NCBI GenBank assembly: GCA_023246055.1
Contig: JAHFJD010000007.1
Coordinates: 1-32,165 of the forward strand
Reading direction: 5' to 3'
Origin: Candidatus Doudnabacteria bacterium
GTDB taxonomy: Bacteria; Patescibacteriota; Doudnabacteria; UBA920; 2-01-FULL-46-14
DNA: 32,165 nt
Shown: in pieces, positions 16,057 through 22,056 of the stretch
Layout: each line of letters starts with the position of its first letter
How positions within the stretch are numbered: the stretch's first letter is position 1
The notes under the pieces: generated by a model
The model's input: only the letters and a program-made list of their open reading frames with translations
Database searches by the model: none
Told to the model about the DNA's origin: nothing
Position numbers and translations under genes: made by a program

Positions 16057-16568
16057 CCAACGACTCCATTAAATTTCTCAAATTTATTAATCCCACCCGT
16101 GGGGAATTGCTGTTTTCCGAAGTCCTCGAGGAAATTGTGCTGTTTATGAAAGCCGAGGCCCGAGCGCAGTACCGGGTGATGATCGGTTCTGATTCGAACG
16201 GCTATGGCGATCTCGATCTTGTGTCAGTGGTCGCTGTGCACCGGGTCGGCAATGGCGGGCGATATTTTTGGTTTCGCCAATCGCGGGCTGGCATTAAAAC
16301 ATTGCGGCAAAAAATTTATGCCGAGGTCGAGGCCTCCCTGGAACTCGCGAGTTTGTTTTTACCGGCTTTTCGCAGTGAGCTAAAATCTGCTGAAGCCCGC
16401 GAAGAGTGGCCGTTTGATTTTGAGATTCATGTGGATGTGGGGACAAAAGGGGAGACGCGTGACCTCATACACGAAGTCACAGGCATGGTGACGGCTTATG
16501 GATACCAGGTGCAGGTTAAACCCCAATCCGCGGCCGCCACGAGCCTTGCAGATAAACACGTAAAATAA
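16053..16568 (+). CDS. YkuK-like (DUF458) RNase H-fold protein
   Basis: 171 aa. Matches the DUF458/YkuK pattern: MIGSDSNGY near the N-terminus, VVAVHRVGNGGRYFWFR, a helix region, then FEIHVDVGTKGETRDLIHEV and the C-terminal VKPQSAAATSLADKH. The acidic residues in GSDSN and HVDVG fit an RNase H-like fold; the family's substrate is not established. It overlaps dnaX by ATGA, so the two are translationally coupled, which suggests a nucleic-acid role linked with replication. Confidence 0.85.
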   Translation: MTNDSIKFLKFINPTRGELLFSEVLEEIVLFMKAEARAQYRVMIGSDSNGYGDLDLVSVVAVHRVGNGGRYFWFRQSRAGIKTLRQKIYAEVEASLELASLFLPAFRSELKSAEAREEWPFDFEIHVDVGTKGETRDLIHEVTGMVTAYGYQVQVKPQSAAATSLADKHVK

Positions 16569-16607
16569 AGAATTTTGTATATTTATTTAATTTAAGGGTT
16601 GAGTTAG

Positions 16608-16647
16608 ATATACCACAGATTTCATGATCATGAAATCTGTGGTATAT
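16608..16647. repeat. Perfect 40-bp palindrome
   Basis: A 20-nt half-site starting ATATACCACAGA is followed directly by its exact complement, centred on TGATCA between 16627 and 16628. It lies 40 nt after the dnaX/ykuK-like unit. No T-tract follows immediately, so it is not a standard terminator. As RNA it would form a very stable hairpin; as DNA a cruciform or a dimer binding site. Confidence 0.95.
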
Positions 16648-16671
16648 ATGAATTTTTGAGGTGAGAACCAT

Positions 16672-16700
16672 AAAAAAAGAGGCTCTGACGGATCAGAGCC
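16672..16700 (-). terminator. Terminator of the minus-strand small-gene cluster
   Basis: GGCTCTGA (16681-16688) pairs with TCAGAGCC (16693-16700), loop of 4 nt; on the minus strand it is followed by TCTTTTTTT. Confidence 0.85.
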
Positions 16701-16736
16701 TTTGGGCGGGCGGTGCGTGGCGGTGGAGACTGAAAT

Positions 16737-16994
16737 TCACCTGCGACCCAAAAGAGTCGCGTCAATCCACCGAATCTGGTCTTCGAGCATTTTTCTCTTG
16801 TCACCAGTGACATTTTGCATGTCAATCGTTAGTTGATCACGCAGAGCGCGGAGCTGCTTTGTTGTCCCTTCGATTCCCGGTGCGCCATGTCTGGCCATCC
16901 GGTTGTCGATGAACTTTTGCGGATCTTGCGGGAAGTTTTTTCGCATTAAGTCACCCATTTTTCCGGGCGTGGGATGATCCTTACGCCCCACCAT
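16737..16994 (-). CDS. Small hypothetical protein
   Basis: 85 aa, basic, with a Pro-rich start and a helical second half (TKQLRALRDQLTIDMQNVTG...MLEDQIRWIDATLLGRR) that could be a coiled coil. No known domain. Start uncertain: ATG at 16994 lacks a Shine-Dalgarno, and ATG at 16958 (MGDLMRKNF) is an alternative. It is followed by a good minus-strand terminator, which supports a real transcription unit. Confidence 0.55.
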   Translation of the reverse strand: MVGRKDHPTPGKMGDLMRKNFPQDPQKFIDNRMARHGAPGIEGTTKQLRALRDQLTIDMQNVTGDKRKMLEDQIRWIDATLLGRR

Positions 16995-17110
16995 CTCATG
17001 TTATCTTTCGACAACAATTCGGTTGCAGGTTTGGGTTTGATTGCCTTGATTTTCGCAGTTACTGCCGCGAATCGTCCAGTTGCTTGTGGTTTCTGCTTTT
17101 GCTTCTTCAT
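16946..17110 (-). CDS. Small basic hypothetical protein
   Basis: 54 aa, Lys-rich (MKKQKQKPQATGRFAAVTAK). The ATG at 17110 is preceded by AGGAG at a 5-nt spacing, the best evidence that it is translated. It overlaps the 16994 gene by 49 nt in another frame, and also lies over a competing frame at 17001-17213. Function unknown. Confidence 0.4.
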   Translation of the reverse strand: MKKQKQKPQATGRFAAVTAKIKAIKPKPATELLSKDNMRWWGVRIIPRPEKWVT

Positions 17111-17202
17111 TGTCACTCCTACCTCCTCTTTGTTCGCGCTGTCGTCGTAAGTATGCTTTAAACCCAAATGGGTCGCACCCGCAATAACAGGGATTTATAG
17201 CA

Positions 17203-17427
17203 TCAGGTTCCACAGATTTTGCCCCCTTCTTGTTTTTGAGTTATTTCTTCCATGTCTCGTTCAAAGAATGCAAACGGCTTGTTTACTGCCAGCCGGAAAT
17301 ATGTTGAGGAGTCAGTTGATGTGGTTGTCAAGGGTAGGGATGGTTGATGTGTACATGAGTTTCTGCATTCTGTGCATGCACGCTTATCGACTGGACATGT
17401 TACATGCCGAACCTCGTCATCTTTCAT
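17203..17427 (-). CDS. Small Cys-rich hypothetical protein
   Basis: 74 aa. Four Cys near the N-terminus (CPVDKRACTECRNSC) could bind zinc or iron-sulfur. AAGGAG lies 5-6 nt before the ATG, supporting translation. It heads the cluster of small minus-strand ORFs that ends at the terminator 16672-16700. No homology is recognised. Confidence 0.5.
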   Translation of the reverse strand: MKDDEVRHVTCPVDKRACTECRNSCTHQPSLPLTTTSTDSSTYFRLAVNKPFAFFERDMEEITQKQEGGKICGT

Positions 17428-17519
17428 CGTTTCTCCTTCTCGTTTGCAAGGTGGTTCTGAAGTGGAATTAGAAGTTTGAAGATTTAACTTCTCATTCCCA
17501 GCTCCACTTCACATCCTTC

Positions 17520-17543
17520 AAAAAAACCCGCCATTGAGGCGGG
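17520..17543 (-). terminator. Minus-strand terminator
   Basis: CCCGCC-attga-GGCGGG stem (17527-17532, 17538-17543) followed on the minus strand by seven T's. It ends transcripts from the 17683 small ORF and/or the DM13 gene. Confidence 0.85.
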
Positions 17544-17566
17544 CTTTCAAAATCGTGATTGGTTTG

Positions 17567-17683
17567 CTATTTCCTGCGATTCTTCACTGTTTGAAAGGCC
17601 GCCACATATTGACTCTTGAGTAGCAAGAGGCAAGAGAGAACGAGCATAATTGTGACAGCCATTAAATTCATAATTAAATACAT
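17567..17683 (-). CDS. 38-aa single-pass membrane microprotein (candidate)
   Basis: A short ORF with a hydrophobic helix (MAVTIMLVLSCLLLL) and a positive tail (VKNRRK), the look of a small one-TM protein. GGTGG stands 3 nt before the ATG. It lies between the DM13 gene and a terminator on the same strand, 39 nt after the DM13 stop. Other in-frame ATGs at residues 5, 8 and 13 are possible starts. Nothing is known of its role; a chance ORF cannot be excluded. Confidence 0.4.
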   Translation of the reverse strand: MYLIMNLMAVTIMLVLSCLLLLKSQYVAAFQTVKNRRK

Positions 17684-17722
17684 GTTACCACCACTACTTT
17701 TTTTGTCAAATGTCGCGAGAAT

Positions 17723-18289
17723 TTAGCGAAATTCCGCGTAGCTAAACATGATCCCGAATGACTTGGACCACACCAGAACATATCGGTATTTGGCTGTGTC
17801 AGTGTTTGCGGGAACGTTATAGTTCACATTGCCTTTGGTTGCGCGGATGGGCCCGAGATCCACAATGTCTTTGTCAGAAAGGTTTGAGGCCAGATAAATA
17901 CGGAGCTCTGGACCATTTAATGTGTCCAAATTTTCAAATCGTAGGATTTTTTGACCACCCACTTCGAGGAGTGAGACTGCGCCCGAAACATTGAACGCGC
18001 GAGGTGAGAGAGTGCCGCGGGAATGCAGTACGAGAGGAGCGTCCCGGAGCTGGTCATTGAGGGTCTTGGCAGCAGCATCATTGACCTCTTGCATGGCAAT
18101 ATTGAACCTTTCCGTGGTGGTCGCGTCCATGCCATAGAGGTTGTCCTGAATCTGCACTGACGGCTGCGTCTGACTGGGTTCCTTTTGGTGAAGAGTGGGG
18201 GAGACAAAATACCATAGCAGAGACAGCGCCGCGATTGTTGCCACTATTGTGAGTATGTCTTTTTTGGTCACGGTTTGAGTCTGTTTCAC
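17723..18289 (-). CDS. DM13-domain protein, membrane-anchored
   Basis: 188 aa. One N-terminal hydrophobic helix (about residues 13-28) places the rest outside the cell. The C-terminal 100 residues follow the DM13 pattern: GTLSPRAFNVSGAVSLLEVG, ILRFENLDTLNGPELRIYLA, DIVDLGPIRATKGNVNYNVP, and YVLVWSKSFGIMFSYAEF. DM13 domains are predicted to bind a redox cofactor through a Cys near the end (W-C-..-F); here that position is Ser, so redox activity is doubtful. The GTG start at 18289 falls within a MITE copy; GTG at 18271 is an alternative start. Confidence 0.8.
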   Translation of the reverse strand: MKQTQTVTKKDILTIVATIAALSLLWYFVSPTLHQKEPSQTQPSVQIQDNLYGMDATTTERFNIAMQEVNDAAAKTLNDQLRDAPLVLHSRGTLSPRAFNVSGAVSLLEVGGQKILRFENLDTLNGPELRIYLASNLSDKDIVDLGPIRATKGNVNYNVPANTDTAKYRYVLVWSKSFGIMFSYAEFR

Positions 18290-18351
18290 AACTTCAGATT
18301 TGCCTAAAATGTGAAAACTTTATCTCAAAAGCAAGTTATTCAACTGGCTCT
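18277..18351. mobile_element. MITE-like element, shortened copy 2
   Basis: Inverse orientation to copy 1 at 11684-11845 and internally deleted. It keeps a long block matching copy 1's left arm (complement of AACTTGCTTTTGAGATAAA) and the inner right arm (CTTCAGATTTGCCTAAAATGT). The ends are degenerate (TGAGTCTGTTT and AACTGGCTCT). It covers the start codon and first codons of the DM13 gene. Confidence 0.7.
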
Positions 18352-18390
18352 TTGATTTTATCGCAAAGTTTCAGTTATGAAAAGCAAGAA

Positions 18391-18513
18391 AACCCCGGGG
18401 TCAGGAGGACCTTTTCCCCGGGGTTCGGCTATCAGAAGAGGTTGATGGCAGGCTCTTCGTCAGCCGAAAATTACAATTAGTATTATAGCGACAAACATCC
18501 TCCTACTAGTTAT
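18391..18513 (-). ncRNA. Candidate small RNA with CCUCCU loop
   Basis: On the minus strand a promoter (18520-18548) is followed by a leader containing AGGAGGATG and a 12-codon ORF (MFVAIILIVIFG). Next come a branched hairpin (TTCGGCT 18424-18430 with AGCCGAA 18462-18468; AAGAG with CTCTT inside) and a perfect 10-bp stem, AACCCCGGGG/CCCCGGGGTT (18391-18400, 18416-18425). The latter ends in TTTTCTTGCTTTT like a terminator. Its 15-nt loop carries TCCTCCT, complementary to Shine-Dalgarno sequences and to the AGGAGGA of its own leader. It could be a trans-acting sRNA or an attenuator before the DM13 gene. No known RNA family is recognised. Confidence 0.4.
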
Positions 18514-18519
18514 GGACGG

Positions 18520-18548
18520 ATTGTATAGTAAACGTGAGTTAATTTCAA
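18520..18548 (-). promoter_or_regulatory. Minus-strand promoter before the RNA cassette
   Basis: TTGAAA (complement of 18543-18548), 17 nt, TACAAT (complement of 18520-18525). Start site would be near 18513. Confidence 0.5.
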
Positions 18549-18639
18549 CAGCCAAAGCAAGTTTTGGACGTTCTTAAATACAGTTTAAATTGAATTATTA
18601 TCGTTTTTTTGATACAGTTGAAGGCGATTGCCCGGTAGC

Positions 18640-18692
18640 CCCGCCTTCGCTAAAGCTACGGCGGGCAGGCAAGCGGGCCCGCCAGAGGCGGG
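18640..18692. repeat. GC-rich double hairpin upstream of tRNA-Gln
   Basis: CCCGCC (18640-18645) pairs with GGCGGG (18660-18665) around a small inner stem; then CCCGCC-aga-GGCGGG (18678-18692). Noncoding here; the same CCGCC/GGCGG family is found within rplU, rnpB and the ATP-grasp gene. A related CCCCGCC...GGCGGG / TCCGC...GCGGA pair follows the tRNA at about 18845-18895. Confidence 0.75.
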
Positions 18693-18741
18693 TAAATAAG
18701 GCACCATGATTTTTACGACCAGAAACAATCCCGTACAGAGC

Positions 18742-18813
<72 letters not shown>

Positions 18814-18930
18814 CCTTGTGCAGGAGAGCAATCATTCGTAGGTTCCCCGCCATCAATAAAATCCTTAGCGGCGGGTCCGCTTTTGGCGGAGAATCCATCC
18901 CGGGCAGCCATATAATTAAAATTAAAAATT

Positions 18931-19140
18931 ATGATCCTAGGAACGTTTCTAGTTTTGATCGGGGTAGTGTTCTTTTTGAAGAACTTGGGGCTGATTGTCT
19001 TGCCAAGTTCGTTTTGGTCATTTATCTGGCCGCTCTTGATCATCGTGGTTGGGGTGCATATCGCCATTGGCGCCCAGCGCGCTCGTCAGTACAAGCACTG
19101 GCTGTTCAAATCCTGGAGAGGCGACGACCCCGAGAATTAA
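18931..19140 (+). CDS. Small two-helix membrane protein (LiaI/LiaF-TM-like)
   Basis: 69 aa. Two hydrophobic helices (residues about 2-16 and 28-46) with a pattern, FLVLIGVVFFLKNLGLI...FIWPLLIIVVGV, that resembles the LiaI-LiaF/DUF5668 membrane unit, followed by a basic cytoplasmic tail. Such units occur in envelope-stress proteins, but the domain alone gives no function. TATAAT (18911-18916) ends 14 nt before the ATG and there is no Shine-Dalgarno. The next gene follows after 12 nt. Confidence 0.7.
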   Translation: MILGTFLVLIGVVFFLKNLGLIVLPSSFWSFIWPLLIIVVGVHIAIGAQRARQYKHWLFKSWRGDDPEN

Positions 19141-19152
19141 AACCCTGGCCCA

Positions 19153-19530
19153 ATGAATTTGGAAAAAAAACTCGAAGCCGAGCTCAAACATTATCGGGAG
19201 CTGGGTCAGAAAAATCCCCAGGTCGATGCGCAAATGCTGATGATGAACGCTTTGCAGAACCGCAGATCGAACCTCATATCACCGCAGTCGAAAAAATGGG
19301 CATACCTTGTGTCCGTGGGTCTGCCGCCTTTCGGTTTGTTGTTCGCTCTCCGATATTATTTCGGGAATGAGGACGACGCGAAGCAGGTCGCTTTTGTTTG
19401 CACTCTGCTGACAGTCATCAGTGTTGTGGGGATATGGCTGCTCGGCAAGGTATTGTTTTCCGGATCAGGTGTATCCCTAGACCAGATTCAGCAGATAAAT
19501 CCCAATGACTTGAGGCAGCTCACGCAGTAG
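19153..19530 (+). CDS. Hypothetical membrane protein
   Basis: 125 aa. A charged helical N-terminus (LEKKLEAELKHYRELGQKNP) is followed by two transmembrane helices (about residues 50-67 and 78-102) and a soluble tail (DQIQQINPNDLRQLTQ). No family recognised. It is 12 nt downstream of the LiaI/LiaF-like gene and probably cotranscribed. Confidence 0.65.
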   Translation: MNLEKKLEAELKHYRELGQKNPQVDAQMLMMNALQNRRSNLISPQSKKWAYLVSVGLPPFGLLFALRYYFGNEDDAKQVAFVCTLLTVISVVGIWLLGKVLFSGSGVSLDQIQQINPNDLRQLTQ

Positions 19531-19568
19531 CAGCTGCGGAAAAATTTGCCACCTGGGGATAAATGGAT

Positions 19569-19596
19569 TTGACTAGTTTTTTGGGTTTAGTATTCT
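19569..19596 (+). promoter_or_regulatory. Possible promoter downstream of 19530
   Basis: TTGACT (19569-19574), 16 nt, TATTCT (19591-19596). A weak stem ending in seven T's follows at about 19628-19658 (ACACGC with GCGT), so this may give only a short RNA, or the stem may end the upstream gene's transcript. Confidence 0.35.
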
Positions 19597-19665
19597 GGTA
19601 GCAAGTAAGTTTCATTAAAATCAAAAAAAACACGCCAAAATTCCTGTCGCGTTTTTTTGTTATAA

Positions 19666-19833
19666 ATAGGAGTTACGGGTTTTAGCCAAGTTCGAGGCAA
19701 AACCGAGCATTGGCGCGAGCCGTAGTAATCTACGGCGAGCGAAAAGCAAAGGTTTTAACGAAGAAATTGGCTAAATGCTTGCGAGCAAGGTCGGGCTCTG
19801 CCCGAACGGGAGCAATCAATCCCGTAAGTCCTA
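19666..19833 (+). other. ~170-nt structured element before the glutamine synthetase gene
   Basis: The 331-bp gap 19531-19861 holds no gene. A closing stem joins TAGGAGTTACGGG (19667-19679) to CCCGTAAGTCCTA (19821-19833), 12 of 13 pairs. Inside are TTTAGCCAA/TTGGCTAAA (19681-19689, 19767-19775) and AAAACC/GGTTTT. A long hairpin CGC-GA-GCCGTAG-taat-CTACGGC-GA-GCG (19714-19741) has tandem G.A pairs, then come small hairpins at 19778-19789 and 19792-19804. ACGGGA (19806-19811) can instead pair with TCCCGT (19820-19825), breaking the closing stem: two exclusive states. A weak TATAAA at 19661-19666 would start RNA near the first base of the closing stem. It may be a cis-regulatory RNA or a dispersed structured repeat. 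Confidence 0.5.
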
Positions 19834-19861
19834 ATAAAAATAAGCATTAAACAGCAAAACC

Positions 19862-20869
19862 ATGATGATCAAAGCGGAATACATTTGGCTCGATGGGCAA
19901 AAACTAACAGCCCAAGCTCGGTCAAAAACCAAAATTTTGCACCACGCGGTGCGTTCCTTGTACGAAATCCCGGAGTGGGGATTCGATGGGTCGAGCACTA
20001 TGCAGGCCGAAGGACATGCCAGCGATTGCCAGCTGAAGCCTGTGTTTTTCACAGGCGATCCGATTCGGGGCGAAGAGCACATCCTCGTTCTCTGCGAGGT
20101 TTTGCAGGCGGACGGACAGATCCATTCGAGCAATACTCGAGCTCGATTGAGAACGGTCGCGGAAAAATATGCCAGTCTCGAGTCGTGGTTTGGTATTGAG
20201 CAGGAATATACCCTGTTTCGGGGTGACCGGCCATTCGGGTTTCCAGAGGTTGTATTTCCCGGGCCCCAAGGTCCGTATTATTGCGGCGTGGGAGCGGAAA
20301 ATATTTACGGCCGGGAACTCGTAGAGGAGCACCTGGAGGCCTGTTTGCGCGCGGGCCTTGTGATCAGCGGTATTAATGCAGAGGTTATGCCTGGTCAGTG
20401 GGAGTTTCAGGTTGGCCCGCTTGGCCCGCTTGGGGCGGCTGACCAGATGTGGATAGCGCGCTGGCTTCTGCGCCGGCTGGGGGAAAAATATGGGATTACG
20501 GTTTCCTTTGGCCCCAAGCCAGTAACAGGTGACTGGAATGGCGCTGGGGCGCACACCAATTTTTCAACTCGGCGGATGCGTGACACCGGAGGGATAGAAG
20601 AAGTTCGCGCCGCGTGCGAAAAACTGAAACTCAAGCACAATGAACACATTGCCGTGTACGGTGCGGGTAATGAGTTACGTCTCACTGGCAAGCATGAGAC
20701 CGCGCGCATTGATGAATTCCGCTACGGTGTGTCTGATCGCGGCGCTTCGATCCGTATCCCCATGGTTACCGCCAACAACCACGCGGGATATCTCGAAGAC
20801 CGCCGTCCAGCAGCCAATATGGATCCCTATCAGGTCTGCGCCCGGATCATCGAGACAGTTGCTAGCTAG
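19862..20869 (+). CDS. Glutamine synthetase, type II (eukaryote-like)
   Basis: 335 aa, matching the short GSII form rather than the ~450-470 aa GlnA (GSI). GSII landmarks are EIPEWGFDGSST, FGIEQEYTLF, GPYYCGVG, NAEVMPGQWEFQVGP (ammonia/glutamate site), GAHTNFST, YGAGNELRLTGKHET, DRGASIRIP and GYLEDRRPAANMDPY. It makes glutamine from glutamate, ammonia and ATP. The residues for metal and ATP binding seem intact. There is no Shine-Dalgarno before the ATG pair at 19862; a structured 5' region is present instead. GSII in such a reduced genome suggests acquisition by transfer, or a need to amidate glutamate for other pathways. Confidence 0.93.
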   Translation: MMIKAEYIWLDGQKLTAQARSKTKILHHAVRSLYEIPEWGFDGSSTMQAEGHASDCQLKPVFFTGDPIRGEEHILVLCEVLQADGQIHSSNTRARLRTVAEKYASLESWFGIEQEYTLFRGDRPFGFPEVVFPGPQGPYYCGVGAENIYGRELVEEHLEACLRAGLVISGINAEVMPGQWEFQVGPLGPLGAADQMWIARWLLRRLGEKYGITVSFGPKPVTGDWNGAGAHTNFSTRRMRDTGGIEEVRAACEKLKLKHNEHIAVYGAGNELRLTGKHETARIDEFRYGVSDRGASIRIPMVTANNHAGYLEDRRPAANMDPYQVCARIIETVAS

Positions 20870-20874
20870 CGCGT

Positions 20875-20880
20875 TATAAT
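20875..20880 (+). promoter_or_regulatory. -10 box of the FNR-like gene
   Basis: TATAAT followed after 6 nt by the GTG start at 20887; a weak GAGACA lies 17 nt upstream. Predicts a leaderless message; the GGGAGG between box and start would not be transcribed in full. Confidence 0.5.
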
Positions 20881-20886
20881 GGGAGG

Positions 20887-21528
20887 GTGAACGCAAGACT
20901 ATCAAATAGACAAATTGAGGAGCAGCTGATTATCGCCGAATTTGCCGTGCCTCGGGAATTCGCGTTTCAGCCCGGCGAATATGTGCAGATAATCCTTCCC
21001 GGCGGATTGAAGCGCTACTTTTCAGTGGCGAGCTCGCCCAGCCAGCAGGGTACCGTTCGCATTGCCACGCGACCAAGCCACAGTGAGTTCAAAAAAATTC
21101 TGGCAGCCATGCCGCTTGGCACAGATGTGGAGATCAAAGGGCCCTGGGGCGATATGGTTCTGCCAAAGGACGAGAGCGTGAAACTGACTTTTGTCGCTGG
21201 GGGGATTGGCATCACGCCTTTTTTGAGCATGCTGTCAGAGCTAGTCTCGCAAAGATCAGAACGGGATGTACAGCTCCTGCATTTTACCGATGATAAAATT
21301 TTTGAAGATGAGCTGCGCGACTACATAGCGAATCTCCCAAATGGCAAAATGGACGTGATTTATGAAAGGATAAACCCGGAGATTATCAAAATGAAAATTC
21401 CAGATTATCAAACGAGGACTTTTTTTCTTGCTGCCCCCCCGGGCTTTGTAAATGTTGCGACCGCAATCCTTCAGGAACTGCAGATTCCTAACAGGCAGAC
21501 TATCGGCGAGAGTTATACAGGATATTGA
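20887..21528 (+). CDS. FNR-family flavin oxidoreductase
   Basis: 213 aa. A flavin domain (FQPGEYVQIILPGG, RYFSVASSPSQ, the R-x-Y/F-S FAD/FMN motif) precedes an NAD(P)H domain (FVAGGIGITPFLSML, and a C-terminal FFLAAPPGFVNVATAIL). It moves electrons between NAD(P)H and a carrier. No fused ferredoxin domain and no neighbouring partner gene, so the acceptor is unknown. GTG at 20887 is the only usable start. Confidence 0.88.
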   Translation: MNARLSNRQIEEQLIIAEFAVPREFAFQPGEYVQIILPGGLKRYFSVASSPSQQGTVRIATRPSHSEFKKILAAMPLGTDVEIKGPWGDMVLPKDESVKLTFVAGGIGITPFLSMLSELVSQRSERDVQLLHFTDDKIFEDELRDYIANLPNGKMDVIYERINPEIIKMKIPDYQTRTFFLAAPPGFVNVATAILQELQIPNRQTIGESYTGY

Positions 21529-21553
21529 CATAAGGGATTGTTCGTGATAAAAT
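21525..21553 (+). promoter_or_regulatory. Promoter of rnpB
   Basis: Consensus TTGACA (21525-21530), 17 nt, TAAAAT (21548-21553). The -35 overlaps the stop codon of the FNR-like gene. The predicted start (about 21560) coincides with the 5' strand of helix P1. Confidence 0.85.
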
Positions 21554-21560
21554 TTTATCG

Positions 21561-21962
21561 TCCAAAGTAACTCGGGTAGCTGCCCAGCCCCAGACGCTGG
21601 AGCTGGGAGGAAAGTCCGAACACTCCGGATTTGATAGCCACATACCGCGCCCGCTTCGCAGTCGCGAAGCGAGTCGGGCGGGTGTGTTATCAAATCCAAG
21701 GGTAGCGGGTAATTCCCGTCTGGAGCAATCCGCCTTTGCGGCGGACCAAGCCACGAGATGCGAACAGAGACGTCCCGATACGAAAGTTGAGGGACTCCGA
21801 CCGCAAGGTCGGAGAGCTTGATAGAAATATCAAGAGTGAAACGGCTAAACTCTTACTTGAGTGCAAACCCAAATTTGGTAGGGTGCATGATCCCGATGGC
21901 AACATCGGGACAAGATAGATAGCTACACAAATACAGAATTCGGCTTACAGATTTGCTTTGGA
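21561..21962 (+). ncRNA. rnpB: RNase P RNA
   Basis: Catalytic RNA that trims tRNA 5' ends. The universally conserved blocks are present: GAGGAAAGTCCG just after the 5' hairpins, an ACAGAGAC-type block, GTGAAACGGC, and ACAGAATTCGGCTTAC near the 3' end. P1 closes as TCCAAAGTAA with TTGCTTTGGA. One helix (GGATTTGATA 21627-21636 with TATCAAATCC 21689-21698) is capped by an inserted-looking CGCTTCGC-agtc-GCGAAGCG hairpin, and a second GC-rich hairpin (TCCGCC-ttt-GCGGCGGA) lies near 21729-21745. About 400 nt; own promoter and terminator. Confidence 0.95.
21652..21671. repeat. GC-rich palindrome in an rnpB helix
   Basis: CGCTTCGC-agtc-GCGAAGCG, flanked by GCCCG/CGGGC. It resembles the CTTCGC-gaga-GCGAAG palindrome in the patatin gene (28975-28990), so it looks like a dispersed repeat placed at the tip of a variable RNase P helix. 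Confidence 0.6.
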
Positions 21963-21966
21963 CATA

Positions 21967-22002
21967 AAAAATCTCCCTGATCAGTATCGGGGAGATTTTT
22001 TT
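21967..22002 (+). terminator. Terminator of rnpB
   Basis: ATCTCCC / GGGAGAT stem (21971-21977, 21990-21996 region) followed by seven T's. Confidence 0.9.
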
Positions 22003-22056
22003 ATAAAAAAAACGCGTGTGCTTTGGAGTCAGCGCCGCGTATATATTTCTGCGTTG

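Noticed and set aside
17001-17213. 70-aa minus-strand ORF with CYCGC
   Set aside because: Possible, with a GTG start overlapping the 74-aa gene, but its second half reads like an out-of-frame shadow of the 54-aa ORF that has the better Shine-Dalgarno. Left out of the features.
19628-19658. Strong terminator before the structured element
   Set aside because: The T-run is good but the stem (about 4 bp plus a bulge) is weak, so it is only mentioned as a possibility.
19922-20554. 210-aa minus-strand open frame
   Set aside because: Antisense to the well-conserved glutamine synthetase; no motif or ribosome site.
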